Below, in pieces: positions 10,502 through 18,514 of a DNA stretch of 64,000 nucleotides. How positions within the stretch are numbered: position 1 is the first letter of the stretch; each line of letters opens with the position of its first letter. The stretch is taken from NCBI RefSeq assembly GCF_004799755.1, contig NZ_SLUB01000002.1, forward strand, positions 124,001 through 188,000, in the 5' to 3' direction. A program made the position numbers and the translations under genes. The stretch is from Bacillus timonensis. GTDB lineage: Bacteria > Bacillota > Bacilli > Bacillales > Bacillaceae_L. Below the pieces are notes generated by a model. That model worked only from the letters and a program-made list of their open reading frames with translations, was not told the DNA's origin and ran no database searches.

Positions 10502-10963
10502 ATGAAATGGATTACGAAGGATATGGATGTTTATTTGAAAGCAAAAGAATACGTGGATACAGCAGTGATTCCGTTGATACCAGTTTCTCTTGAAGGGAAT
10601 TTAAAGAATACGGTTTCTATGGGTGAGTTTATTACCATTCTTTCAAATGAAGTGGAGCGGCAATTTAAAGGAAGAATTATACTGTTTCCGGCCTTTACAT
10701 ATTCAAATGGTGAAGGGTTAGAAATGGCAAGTAACCGATTAAATCAGTGGACAAGCGATTTGATTAGTGGTGGTATGAAGCATACCATCTTTATTACATC
10801 AGATAGCAACTGGAAGCAAGTAGAATCAGATTTGAATGGTTCACTAATATGGCTGCCAACTTTACCACTAGAATACGTCGAAGAAAAGTACAAGCAAACC
10901 ATGCTTCAGGATCAAATGAAACAGCTTGTTACACTATTCACAAATATCTGGCAAAAGCTTTAA
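10502..10963 (+). CDS. ypiF: DUF2487 protein YpiF
   Basis: This 153-aa protein has the DUF2487 pattern (MKWITKDMDVYLKAKEYVDTAVIPLIPV at the start, FPAFTY near 60). The ATG at 10502 is chosen because the earlier in-frame start at 10424 lies in low-quality coding sequence, and GGGAAAGGGAG precedes 10502. There is no membrane segment. It lies immediately before the qcrABC promoter region, as in B. subtilis. The molecular function is unknown. Its stop codon lies inside a long inverted repeat. Confidence 0.85.
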   Translation: MKWITKDMDVYLKAKEYVDTAVIPLIPVSLEGNLKNTVSMGEFITILSNEVERQFKGRIILFPAFTYSNGEGLEMASNRLNQWTSDLISGGMKHTIFITSDSNWKQVESDLNGSLIWLPTLPLEYVEEKYKQTMLQDQMKQLVTLFTNIWQKL

Positions 10964-11004
10964 CTTTAACCAGCAAAAATTAACCTTTCTGCTGATTAAA
11001 GTTA
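10961..11004. repeat. Inverted repeat spanning the ypiF stop codon
   Basis: TAACTTTAACCAGCA (10961-10975) is complementary to TGCTGATTAAAGTTA (10990-11004) with one C-A mismatch, around a 14-nt loop. No T-tract follows on the plus strand, so it is not a standard terminator. It may protect or process the ypiF transcript end. Confidence 0.6.
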
Positions 11005-11163
11005 AAGCCTCCGGCGGATGCCACAGAATTTCAGAGGAAAAAATCTGGGCGCAAATACGCCAAGGTGTATTCGATTTTAACATTATGTGACTATAACAAT
11101 AAAAAATTCCTGACTTTTCCTAAGAAAGTCACATAGTTGCCACTGTTTCGGCAAATCCTATTA
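11005..11163. other. Gene-free stretch upstream of qcrA, with a short hairpin
   Basis: There is no open reading frame with a ribosome binding site here. At 11008-11035 lies a G+C-rich segment (CCTCCGGCGGATGCCAC) unlike its surroundings, followed by the hairpin AATACGCC-AA-GGTGTATT at 11054-11071. The composition and hairpin suggest a remnant of a dispersed intergenic repeat, but I see no second copy in the window. Confidence 0.35.
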
Positions 11164-11192
11164 TTGACCTGTACCAAATATTGATATATCAT
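11164..11192 (+). promoter_or_regulatory. Sigma-A-type promoter for qcrABC
   Basis: TTGACC (11164-11169), a 17-nt spacer and TATCAT (11187-11192) form a good match to the vegetative consensus, about 70 nt before the qcrA start. No terminator lies between it and qcrA. Confidence 0.65.
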
Positions 11193-11265
11193 GAGAATGT
11201 CCTAGTTTTTAATGTGTACAATTATGTCCGGAGTGGACTTAGCTTAGCATAGAGGGGGGAAAAAA

Positions 11266-11781
11266 ATGAGCGAGAATAAACAACGGGTTTCAAGACGTCA
11301 ATTTCTGAACTATACTCTAACAGGTGTAGGTGGTTTCATGGCAGCTGGGATGTTAATGCCTATGGTCCGCTTTGCAATTGACCCATTACTTCAACCAGAA
11401 GCTGAACACGACATGGTACAAGTAGTGAGTGTTGATAAGATTACGAAAGAACCCCAAAAATTTGATTTCAAAATAAATCAAGTTGATGGATGGTATGAAT
11501 CAGAAGTTTCAAATTCAGCGTGGGTTTATAAAAATGATAACGGCGACATCATCGCATTATCACCAGTATGTAAACACCTTGGCTGTGCTGTATCTTGGGC
11601 TGAGGATCCAGGTAACCCGAATCGTTTCTTCTGTCCTTGTCACTATGGATTATATGAAAAGGATGGTAAGAATGTACCTGGCACACCACCAATGGGCCCA
11701 TTAGATGTATTTGATAGTCAAGTGAAAGATGGTTATTTATATTTAGGGAAAACAAAACCAAACCCTGTAGGAGGAGCGTAA
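11266..11781 (+). CDS. qcrA: Menaquinol:cytochrome c reductase, Rieske iron-sulfur subunit
   Basis: This 171-aa subunit carries the [2Fe-2S] cluster that accepts electrons from menaquinol. Ligand motifs are CKHLGC (Cys102, His104, Cys107) and CPCHYG (Cys123, Cys125, His126), including the disulfide-forming cysteines. The N-terminus SRRQFL followed by a hydrophobic stretch (15-37) is a Tat-type signal anchor, as expected for a folded iron-sulfur protein moved across the membrane. GAGGGGGG precedes the ATG. qcrB follows after 3 nt. Confidence 0.96.
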   Translation: MSENKQRVSRRQFLNYTLTGVGGFMAAGMLMPMVRFAIDPLLQPEAEHDMVQVVSVDKITKEPQKFDFKINQVDGWYESEVSNSAWVYKNDNGDIIALSPVCKHLGCAVSWAEDPGNPNRFFCPCHYGLYEKDGKNVPGTPPMGPLDVFDSQVKDGYLYLGKTKPNPVGGA

Positions 11782-11784
11782 TCA

Positions 11785-12459
11785 ATGTTAAATAAGATTT
11801 TTGATTGGGTTGATGAACGACTTGATATTACTCCTCTTTGGGCAGATATTGCAGACCATGAGGTTCCTGAGCATGTAAACCCAGCGCACCACTTTAGTGC
11901 GTTTGTATACTGCTTTGGAGGACTTACCTTCTTTATCGTCGTCATCCAAGTATTATCTGGTATGTTCTTAACAATGTACTATGTTCCAGATATCATCAAT
12001 GCATGGAATTCTGTTTACTATTTACAAAACGAAGTAGCGTTTGGTCAAATTGTTCGCGGAATGCATCACTGGGGAGCGAGTCTTGTAATCGTTATGATGT
12101 TCTTACATACCCTACGTGTATTTTTCCAAGGTGCTTATAAAAAGCCACGTGAGCTTAACTGGATTGTTGGAGTATTAATTTTCTTTGTTATGTTAGCTCT
12201 AGGTTTAACAGGTTACTTATTACCTTGGGATATGAAAGCGTTATTTGCAACAAAGGTTACAATTCAAATTGTTGAATCTGTTCCACTTATTGGGCCTTAT
12301 TTAAAGACTCTAATTGCAGGGCATCCTGAGATTATTGGTGCTCAAACACTAACTCGTTTCTTTGCGATTCATGTATTCTTCTTACCAGCAGCATTATTCG
12401 GTTTACTAGCTGCTCACTTTATCATGATTCGTCGTCAAGGTATTTCTGGTCCACTGTAG
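11785..12459 (+). CDS. qcrB: Menaquinol:cytochrome c reductase, cytochrome b subunit
   Basis: This 224-aa, four-helix cytochrome b6-type subunit holds hemes across the membrane. Paired histidines appear in RGMHHWGAS and in helix 4 (FAIHVFF). Cys43 (VYCFGG) corresponds to the cysteine that covalently binds an extra heme c in Bacillus and cyanobacterial b6 proteins. The length matches a split b6/subunit IV arrangement, in which the remaining helices are encoded by qcrC. The 154-nt spacer before qcrC is longer than I expect for this operon and is predicted to fold (see 12458-12511). Confidence 0.96.
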   Translation: MLNKIFDWVDERLDITPLWADIADHEVPEHVNPAHHFSAFVYCFGGLTFFIVVIQVLSGMFLTMYYVPDIINAWNSVYYLQNEVAFGQIVRGMHHWGASLVIVMMFLHTLRVFFQGAYKKPRELNWIVGVLIFFVMLALGLTGYLLPWDMKALFATKVTIQIVESVPLIGPYLKTLIAGHPEIIGAQTLTRFFAIHVFFLPAALFGLLAAHFIMIRRQGISGPL

Positions 12460-12511
12460 GATGCAAGCCATTGACTTCTAATTTTGAAGTGTAAAGGATA
12501 AGCATCCTTTA
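12458..12511 (+). promoter_or_regulatory. Structured qcrB-qcrC spacer with alternative pairings
   Basis: AGGATGC at the qcrB stop (12458-12464) can pair with GCATCCT (12502-12508). The same downstream bases can instead join TAAAGGAT (12492-12499) to ATCCTTTA (12504-12511) around AAGC. A short inner stem ACTTC/GAAGT fits within the first fold. No T-tract follows. The two folds are mutually exclusive, a layout seen in regulatory or processing elements. No role is demonstrated. Confidence 0.45.
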
Positions 12512-12613
12512 ACGAATTACCTAAGAACAAAAGGATTAGGGTATGCTCGAAAATTTAATGAATAATACTATCTCTTTTGAATGAAAATTCTCTAAAAAGG
12601 AGGGGGACCGATT

Positions 12614-13381
12614 ATGCATCGTGGAAAAGGAATGAAATTTGTTGGGGACTCACGTGTTCCTGTAAGTAATAAAAAACATATTCCTAAGGATTACTCCGAG
12701 TATCCAGGGAAAACAGAAGCATTCTGGCCAAACTTCCTCTTAAAAGAATGGTTAGTTGGTTCTGTTTTCTTAGTCGCGTTTTTATGTTTAACAGCAGCAC
12801 ATCCGTCACCACTTGAAAAAGTCGCTGACCCTACAGCTGCAGGTTATATACCGCTACCAGACTGGTATTTCTTATTCATGTACCAATTGATTAAATACAC
12901 ATATGCATCTGGTGATTTTAACGTTATTGGTACACTTGTTATTCCTGGACTTGCATTTGGAGCGCTTTTACTTGCACCATTCTTAGATCGTGGTCCTGAA
13001 CGTAGACCATCAAAGCGTCCAATTGCTACAGGTATGATGCTTTTAGCATTTGCTTCAGTTGCATACTTAACATGGGAATCTGCATCTCATGTAGACTGGG
13101 AAGCAAGAGCTGAATCTGCGAAAATAGTAGCAGAGGCAGAAATTGATAAGGATTCAGAAGGCTATGCGATTTATTCAGCTCAAAGCTGTATTGGATGTCA
13201 CGGTCAAGACCTTGAAGGAGGTCCAGCTGGAAAGGCGCTAGTCGATAATGGATTATCTCCTGAGGATATTGCGAGGATCGCTAGAGAAGGTCAAGGTAAT
13301 ATGCCTGCTAACGCCTTTGAAGGATCTGACGAAGAATTACAAAAGCTCGCTGAATTTATTTCAAGTGTAACTTCTAAATAA
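12614..13381 (+). CDS. qcrC: Menaquinol:cytochrome c reductase, subunit IV/cytochrome c fusion
   Basis: This 255-aa protein has an N-terminal subunit IV-like part with three membrane helices (about 45-65, 103-125, 142-160) and the Qo-site PDWYF motif (PLPDWYFLFMYQ). A C-terminal cytochrome c domain carries the heme attachment motif CIGCH near residue 193 and an axial methionine (GNMPANAF). This fusion is typical of Bacillus bc complexes. GGAGGGGG precedes the ATG. It ends the operon at a strong terminator. Confidence 0.96.
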   Translation: MHRGKGMKFVGDSRVPVSNKKHIPKDYSEYPGKTEAFWPNFLLKEWLVGSVFLVAFLCLTAAHPSPLEKVADPTAAGYIPLPDWYFLFMYQLIKYTYASGDFNVIGTLVIPGLAFGALLLAPFLDRGPERRPSKRPIATGMMLLAFASVAYLTWESASHVDWEARAESAKIVAEAEIDKDSEGYAIYSAQSCIGCHGQDLEGGPAGKALVDNGLSPEDIARIAREGQGNMPANAFEGSDEELQKLAEFISSVTSK

Positions 13382-13387
13382 ACAAAC

Positions 13388-13420
13388 AAAAGCTGACTAT
13401 TAAGGGTCAGCTTTTTTTTT
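13388..13420 (+). terminator. Terminator of qcrABC
   Basis: AAAAGCTGAC (13388-13397) pairs with GTCAGCTTTT (13406-13415) around an 8-nt loop, and the 3' arm runs into a tract of nine Ts. Confidence 0.92.
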
Positions 13421-13428
13421 GATTTTTC

Positions 13429-13457
13429 TTGACAAGGTAACTGTATTTAAGAGAATC
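13429..13457 (+). promoter_or_regulatory. Possible promoter for ypjA
   Basis: A perfect -35 element TTGACA (13429-13434) lies just after the qcr terminator. The -10 position holds only GAGAAT/AGAATC, so the match is partial. Confidence 0.35.
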
Positions 13458-13490
13458 TTGATGTAAGAAAATAGGAAAGTTGGTACATGC

Positions 13491-14081
13491 ATGAAATGGA
13501 TTACATATTTAATGGGGCAACGATGGGTACTTTGGATTTTATTACTTATTAACATTCCAGGAACTATCTACGGATATGTTTGGTATGAAAGTCAACTAAA
13601 CATTACTCCACCAAAATTTTTAATCTTTGTTCCAGACAGCCCGACGGCAAGCTTGTTTTTTTGTTTTGTGTTAATCGCCTTTTTGCTAAGAAGAAATTGG
13701 CCGCTTATTGAAGCGTTGGCAATTGTAACCCTTTTTAAATATGGGATATGGGCAGTGGTCATGAATATTCTTACTTATTTTGTTGATGGTTTCAATATTT
13801 ATGGGTATATGTTGATTTTTTCTCACCTCGGGATGGCAATTCAAGGACTATTATACGCTCCGTACTATCGCATAAAGCCAATCCATTTAATGATCGCAGC
13901 AGTATGGACCTTACATAATGATGTAATTGATTATGTTTTCTTTATGATGCCAAGATATAGCGTACTCGATCAATATATACCGCAGATCGGCTATTTTACA
14001 TTTTGGTTAAGTATGGTTTCCATCCTCATTACTTATTTACTTTGTATAAAAAAAGATCGCTATCAACTAGAACTTCAATAA
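13491..14081 (+). CDS. ypjA: DUF1405 membrane protein YpjA
   Basis: This 196-aa polytopic protein has about five or six membrane helices (10-27, 45-62, 70-95, 105-125, 130-150, 165-185). It matches the DUF1405/YpjA pattern and position, directly after qcrABC and before ypjB. The ATG at 13491 has only a modest AGGAAAG site. The function is unknown; its constant linkage to the bc complex suggests a membrane role related to respiration or sporulation, which is inference. Confidence 0.85.
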   Translation: MKWITYLMGQRWVLWILLLINIPGTIYGYVWYESQLNITPPKFLIFVPDSPTASLFFCFVLIAFLLRRNWPLIEALAIVTLFKYGIWAVVMNILTYFVDGFNIYGYMLIFSHLGMAIQGLLYAPYYRIKPIHLMIAAVWTLHNDVIDYVFFMMPRYSVLDQYIPQIGYFTFWLSMVSILITYLLCIKKDRYQLELQ

Positions 14082-14144
14082 ATTAGTGGTCTACTCTTGT
14101 CCAATCTATCATACATTTTAATAGATGTTTGAGGAGGGACAAGT

Positions 14145-14945
14145 ATGAAAATTTCTAGAATTATATGCATTATTTGTTTTATAGTTATGATTCATCCTAT
14201 ATCCATAAACGCTACCTCCAATGAAGAAAATTGGGATAAGCTTGATCAAATATCTGACCAAGCCCTACAAATGGTGAAGCAGGAAAGATACCAGGATGCT
14301 AAGCAATTGTTAACACATTTTTCAAATGAATTCCTTCGAATGAATCAGCGTGACCGATCTTTTTCAATGGATGAACTACGAATCATTACATTAACTCATG
14401 AATCTGCCCTTGAAGCAGTTACATCTAATTCACTCGGACTTGAAGAAAGAGTCAATCGTGTTACCCAATTTCGTTTAGTGGTAGATGCGATGAGGTCTGA
14501 GTATCAGCCAATGTGGACAGAATTGGAAGATTCTATAATGACGACGTTTGACCAAATGAAGGAAACGATTGAAGAAGGTGATCAGGAAACTTTTAATCAC
14601 TTGCTGACTATCTTTCTATCAAAATATAATATCATTCATCCGAGTATTACTGTGGACATCACTCCTCAAGATGTTCAAAAAATAGATTCTCATATTGCGT
14701 TCTTAGATTCGTACCGTAACGAAGACCTGAAGACTGCTACTAGAATACAACAGCTTGAACAAATGGAATTAGATCTAAAAAATATGTTTGAGCGTATGAC
14801 GGAGGATGATGCCGATCCGTCGCTGATTTGGGTGATGATTTCAACAGGTGGGGCGATTATTCTTACATTAATCTATGTGGGCTGGAGAAAATATAAAGGT
14901 GACAAGCAAAAACGCCAAAAACAGAGAGATTACGAAGAACGCTAA
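14145..14945 (+). CDS. ypjB: Sporulation protein YpjB
   Basis: This 266-aa protein has an N-terminal signal sequence (residues 1-24), an alpha-helical extracytoplasmic region rich in E, Q and D, and one C-terminal membrane helix (about 228-246) followed by a basic tail. This matches the YpjB family of sporulation-associated proteins and its position after ypjA. GAGGAGGGAC precedes ATG 14145. A hairpin overlaps the stop codon. Confidence 0.85.
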   Translation: MKISRIICIICFIVMIHPISINATSNEENWDKLDQISDQALQMVKQERYQDAKQLLTHFSNEFLRMNQRDRSFSMDELRIITLTHESALEAVTSNSLGLEERVNRVTQFRLVVDAMRSEYQPMWTELEDSIMTTFDQMKETIEEGDQETFNHLLTIFLSKYNIIHPSITVDITPQDVQKIDSHIAFLDSYRNEDLKTATRIQQLEQMELDLKNMFERMTEDDADPSLIWVMISTGGAIILTLIYVGWRKYKGDKQKRQKQRDYEER

Positions 14946-14967
14946 CAGTGGGACATATCCCACTGTT
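14944..14967 (+). terminator. Hairpin at the end of ypjB
   Basis: AACAGTGGGA (14944-14953) is perfectly complementary to TCCCACTGTT (14958-14967) around CATA. The trailing tract TTACTTTAG is short in T, so termination may be partial. Confidence 0.65.
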
Positions 14968-14996
14968 TACTTTAGAGATTTTTGTAAGCAAGACAA

Positions 14997-15025
14997 TTGA
15001 CATTGAGCGAATCTCTATCTAAAAT
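14997..15025 (+). promoter_or_regulatory. Sigma-A-type promoter for the YugP-type protease
   Basis: TTGACA (14997-15002), a 17-nt spacer and TAAAAT (15020-15025) sit about 30 nt before the ATG, immediately downstream of the ypjB hairpin. Confidence 0.7.
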
Positions 15026-15055
15026 TAGATTATACTATAATTTGGAGGAAAAAAA

Positions 15056-15730
15056 ATGATTCTAGTTTATTTTGCTTTGATCATTATCATTCCGATATAT
15101 GCACAAATTAAGGTGAAAAGTGCATATAAGAAGTATTCAAAAATTCCTTCTTCATCAGGTATGACGGGTGCAGAAGTAGCAAGAAGAATACTTGATCAAA
15201 ATGGATTATATGATGTAAGAATCGAAGAAACACCAGGTTTACTTTCAGACCATTATGACCCAAGAACAAAAGTCGTTCGACTTTCAACAAACAACTATTA
15301 TGGAAATTCTATCGCTGGTGCAGCAGTTGCAGCCCATGAAGTTGGTCATGCGATTCAAGACCAACAAGATTATGCTTTCCTTCGTTTCCGTCATGCACTT
15401 GTACCGGTAGCGAACATTGGATCGAACTTTTCGTGGATTTTAATCATTGCTGGTATTATTTTTACAATGGCGAATTTAATTCTAGTAGGAATTATCTTTA
15501 TGGCAGCCGCCGTGTTATTCCAACTTGTTACACTACCAGTTGAATTCAATGCCTCATCAAGAGCTATGAATGAAATCGTCTCTGCAGGCGTCATACGAAA
15601 CGACGAAGAACGCGAAACAAAGAAAGTACTAAACGCAGCAGCCCTCACCTACGTTGCAGCAGCAGCGGTAGCGGTACTTGAACTATTGAGATTAATCCTA
15701 ATATATACAGGGATGACTCGAGAAGAATAA
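15056..15730 (+). CDS. yugP: Zinc-dependent membrane protease, YugP family
   Basis: This 224-aa integral membrane protein has an N-terminal helix (1-18) and two or three C-terminal helices (about 122-165, 195-220). The zinc motif HEVGH is at residues 94-98, with a likely third ligand in the EFNASSRAM segment (about 165-173). This is the peptidase family M48-like/DUF2268-type YugP architecture. Strong TTTGGAGGA precedes the ATG and it has its own promoter. It lies between ypjB and the minus-strand ypjC. The substrate is unknown. Confidence 0.88.
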   Translation: MILVYFALIIIIPIYAQIKVKSAYKKYSKIPSSSGMTGAEVARRILDQNGLYDVRIEETPGLLSDHYDPRTKVVRLSTNNYYGNSIAGAAVAAHEVGHAIQDQQDYAFLRFRHALVPVANIGSNFSWILIIAGIIFTMANLILVGIIFMAAAVLFQLVTLPVEFNASSRAMNEIVSAGVIRNDEERETKKVLNAAALTYVAAAAVAVLELLRLILIYTGMTREE

Positions 15731-15738
15731 AGAAACGG

Positions 15739-15769
15739 AAGCCGGTTTCCTAAAGTGGATAACCGGCTT
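15739..15769. terminator. Hairpin after the YugP-type gene
   Basis: AAGCCGGTT (15739-15747) is complementary to AACCGGCTT (15761-15769) with further TCC/GGA pairing inside. The T-run is short (TTT). Probable terminator of the gene ending at 15730. Confidence 0.65.
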
Positions 15770-15780
15770 TACTCATGGTC

Positions 15781-15817
15781 TAGGAAATTATAAAATTTAC
15801 CATTGTGGATAACTTTT
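15781..15817. repeat. Dispersed repeat fragment carrying a DnaA-box sequence
   Basis: The stretch from TAGGAAATTATAAAATTTA to GTGGATAACTTTT recurs at 58795-58831 with a single T/C difference over about 37 bases. It contains TGTGGATAA (15804-15812), the reverse complement of the consensus DnaA box TTATCCACA. No gene lies on it. Confidence 0.75.
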
Positions 15818-15852
15818 TTGACCAATTTGTGAGTGAGCTGAATTTAATTTGA

Positions 15853-16719
15853 TCACCGCTCGATCGGCTTTTTATTCTCATCCAACGTAAACCCTTCTCC
15901 AAGCACATCGTGGACATCACTAACTGAAACAAAAGCATGTGGATCGACAGAGATAATCACTTGCTTTAAACGACCGACTTCACTTCTTCCGACAACACAA
16001 TATAAGATATGCTTCTCCTGCTTCGTATACGACCCCATTCCCTTTAAGATCGTTACTCCACGATCCATCTCATGTAATATCTTTTCAGCAATCTCATCAT
16101 TCTTCTCTGAAATAATCATAGCGCCCCGAGCAGCATAGGCACCTTCTTGCATGAAATCAATCACTCGTGCTCCAATGAAAACAGCAAGCAGGGTGTACAT
16201 AGCCTCACGATAAGAAAGGTAGAAGATGAGGGAGACCGTAATAACCACCGCATCAAATAAGAACATCGTACGCCCCATTGGCCAACCAACATATTTGCGT
16301 ACAAGCCTTGCGATGATATCGACACCGCCAGTTGTACCACCATATCGAAAAATAATACCTAGACCAACCCCAATAAACACACCGGCAAATAACGCTGCTA
16401 GCATCAGGTCGCCATCAAGTGGAATATCAAATTGATAACGTTGAAAGAACCATAAAAATATTGAAACACTTACTGTACCGATGAGTGTATAATAAAATGC
16501 AATACGACCAAGAAGCTTCCACCCAAGAAAAAACAATGGAACATTTAAAATCAAGTTCGAATAGGACGGATCAAATTTAAATAAAAAATACAGCAAAAGT
16601 GTGATTCCTGTAAAACCGCCCTCTGCAAGATTATTTTGCATATTAAAATGCACAATCCCAAACGAAAATATGGCGGAACCCAGCAAAATGAATATAATAT
16701 TTTTTATTGAAAACTTCAA
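15853..16719 (-). CDS. ypjC: YitT-family membrane protein (YpjC)
   Basis: This 288-aa protein has about five membrane helices in the first 180 residues (DUF161, with FGIVHFNMQNNLAEGGFTGI near the N-terminus). A cytoplasmic C-terminal DUF2179 domain follows (VTILKGMGSYTKQEKHILYCVV). I set the start at TTG 16719, nine bases after GGGGG, because KFSIKNIIFILLG then lines up with family N-termini. The longer minus-strand frame up to 16923 would overlap the divergent ypjD promoter region. Function is unknown; DUF2179 resembles ligand-binding domains. Confidence 0.85.
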   Translation of the reverse strand: MKFSIKNIIFILLGSAIFSFGIVHFNMQNNLAEGGFTGITLLLYFLFKFDPSYSNLILNVPLFFLGWKLLGRIAFYYTLIGTVSVSIFLWFFQRYQFDIPLDGDLMLAALFAGVFIGVGLGIIFRYGGTTGGVDIIARLVRKYVGWPMGRTMFLFDAVVITVSLIFYLSYREAMYTLLAVFIGARVIDFMQEGAYAARGAMIISEKNDEIAEKILHEMDRGVTILKGMGSYTKQEKHILYCVVGRSEVGRLKQVIISVDPHAFVSVSDVHDVLGEGFTLDENKKPIER

Positions 16720-16866
16720 AGTTAAATACCCCCGGAATAGAAATAATTGCCACTTCATTATAAAGTATGGGTGAAAAACAAACAAATCATGTCGTATAAA
16801 AGAATTATTTGTCAAAAAGCTATATTTTAAGCTAACATAGGAATAGAAACGATAGAGGTGATAGGA

Positions 16867-17202
16867 ATGGCAGATAAAACGATGAAACAGCTGCAAGAAG
16901 AGGTAGATGCATACATAGGCCAATTCAAAGAAGGTTATTTTAGTCCGCTAGCATTACTGGCTAGGTTGACTGAGGAACTAGGGGAACTTGCGAGAGAGGT
17001 TAATCACTACTATGGTGAAAAGCCTAAAAAAGGCACAGAAACGCAAAAAACAGTGGCTGAAGAAACAGGTGACTTGTTATTTGTTCTGATTTGTCTTGCA
17101 AATTCCTTGAACATTGACCTTGAAGACGCACATAATACTGTTATGAACAAATTTAATACAAGAGACAAAGATAGATGGACACGTATTGACACGAATAAAT
17201 AA
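16867..17202 (+). CDS. ypjD: MazG-type nucleotide pyrophosphohydrolase YpjD
   Basis: This 111-aa all-alpha protein has the metal-binding EELGELARE (EExxE) motif near residue 35 and EETGD near 70, as in single-domain MazG/dUTPase-superfamily hydrolases. The start is ATG 16867, preceded by GAGGTG; a frame from 16858 exists but overlaps that site. It likely cleans up non-canonical NTPs. It heads the cluster ypjD-dapB-mgsA-bshA-cca-birA, with 17 nt before dapB, and is divergent from ypjC. Confidence 0.93.
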   Translation: MADKTMKQLQEEVDAYIGQFKEGYFSPLALLARLTEELGELAREVNHYYGEKPKKGTETQKTVAEETGDLLFVLICLANSLNIDLEDAHNTVMNKFNTRDKDRWTRIDTNK

Positions 17203-17219
17203 GGGGGAATACATACATC

Positions 17220-18020
17220 ATGGATACAATCAAAATCGTAGTTGCAGGTCCGAGGGGCAGAATGGGAAAAGAAGCGGTTGCCCTTGTTCAAGAAACAGAA
17301 CATTTTTCTCTAGTAGGGGTAATCGATCGAAAAAACAATGGTCAGTCTTTACGTGATGTAGAAGGGTTTTCGAATGTAAATGCACCGATTTTTACGGATA
17401 TTGTCGAGTGCTTTTCAGAAACAAAACCAGACGTCTTGATTGATTTAACTACACCTGAAACAGGTAAATATCATACTGAGGTTGCTATTGAACATGGGGT
17501 TCGCCCTGTAGTAGGCACAACAGGCTTTACGAAAGAAGAATTAGATAGACTGTCTCAAATGGCAGAGGAACGGAAGGTAGGTGCAATTATCGCACCTAAT
17601 TTCGCTGTCGGTGCTGTACTAATGATGAAGTTTTCACAAATGGCTGCCAAGTATTTTCAAGACGTGGAAATTATCGAGCTTCACCATGACCAGAAACTTG
17701 ATGCACCCTCTGGCACAGCTGTTAAAACAGCCGAATTATTGACGGCAGTTAGAGAAACAAAACAACAAGGACATCCTAATGAAAAAGAAACAATCCAAGG
17801 AGCTCGAGGTGCTGAGTACGATGGAATACGCATACATAGTGTACGCTTGCCGGGACTTGTTGCGCATCAAGAAGTGATGTTTGGCGGAAATGGACAGATG
17901 CTTTCCATACGTCATGATTCATTCAACCGCGCATCCTTCATGTCAGGTGTCAAATTATCAGTTGACACTGTAATGAATCTTGATGTTTTAGTGTATGGGT
18001 TAGAAAATATCATCGAATAA
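17220..18020 (+). CDS. dapB: 4-hydroxy-tetrahydrodipicolinate reductase
   Basis: This 266-aa enzyme reduces hydroxy-tetrahydrodipicolinate with NAD(P)H in the lysine/diaminopimelate pathway, which also feeds dipicolinate for spores. The nucleotide loop GPRGRMG (usually GxxGRMG) is at 10-16. The signature [20 protein letters not shown] near 155-174 holds the catalytic His and Lys. AAGGGGGAA precedes the ATG. mgsA follows 14 nt later. Confidence 0.96.
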   Translation: MDTIKIVVAGPRGRMGKEAVALVQETEHFSLVGVIDRKNNGQSLRDVEGFSNVNAPIFTDIVECFSETKPDVLIDLTTPETGKYHTEVAIEHGVRPVVGTTGFTKEELDRLSQMAEERKVGAIIAPNFAVGAVLMMKFSQMAAKYFQDVEIIELHHDQKLDAPSGTAVKTAELLTAVRETKQQGHPNEKETIQGARGAEYDGIRIHSVRLPGLVAHQEVMFGGNGQMLSIRHDSFNRASFMSGVKLSVDTVMNLDVLVYGLENIIE

Positions 18021-18034
18021 GGGGATACATAACT

Positions 18035-18454
18035 ATGAAAATTGCTCTAATTGCTCACGATAAAAAGAAAAATGACCTGGTTCAGTTTTCAACAGCTTAT
18101 ACATCTATTTTGGAACAACATGAATTGTTCGCGACAGGCACAACAGGCTTACGCATTTCTGAAGCTACTGGACTGCAAATCCACCGGTTTCAATCAGGAC
18201 CACTAGGCGGTGACCAAGAAATCGGGGCGATGATTGCAAATAATCAAATGGACATGGTAATCTTTTTTAGAGACCCACTAACTGCACAGCCACATGAGCC
18301 AGATGTTTCTGCATTGATTAGATTATGCGATGTATATTCTGTTCCATTAGCAACGAATATGGGAACGGCAGAGGTACTGATTCATGGACTTGAAAAAGGA
18401 TTTTTTTCTTGGCGTGAAATCATACGTGAAAGACAAGAAGGCGGTAATCAATAA
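18035..18454 (+). CDS. mgsA: Methylglyoxal synthase
   Basis: This 139-aa enzyme converts dihydroxyacetone phosphate to methylglyoxal, an overflow route when phosphate is short. The phosphate site GTTG (about 38-41), [14 protein letters not shown] (catalytic Asp) and [15 protein letters not shown] (with the conserved His) are present. Length equals the family norm. AAGGGGATAC precedes ATG 18035. It is followed by bshA with only 60 nt between; the deacetylase gene bshB1, normally here in Bacillus, is absent. Confidence 0.95.
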   Translation: MKIALIAHDKKKNDLVQFSTAYTSILEQHELFATGTTGLRISEATGLQIHRFQSGPLGGDQEIGAMIANNQMDMVIFFRDPLTAQPHEPDVSALIRLCDVYSVPLATNMGTAEVLIHGLEKGFFSWREIIRERQEGGNQ

Positions 18455-18514
18455 GCTTTCAAATCTTTAGCAGTATCCGTATTTGTAATTAATGTAGAAG
18501 TGGGAGATTCTTCA

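Noticed and set aside
12460-12613. Possible small gene in the qcrB-qcrC spacer
   Set aside because: No frame longer than about 20 codons with a ribosome binding site exists; the spacer is better explained as structured RNA.
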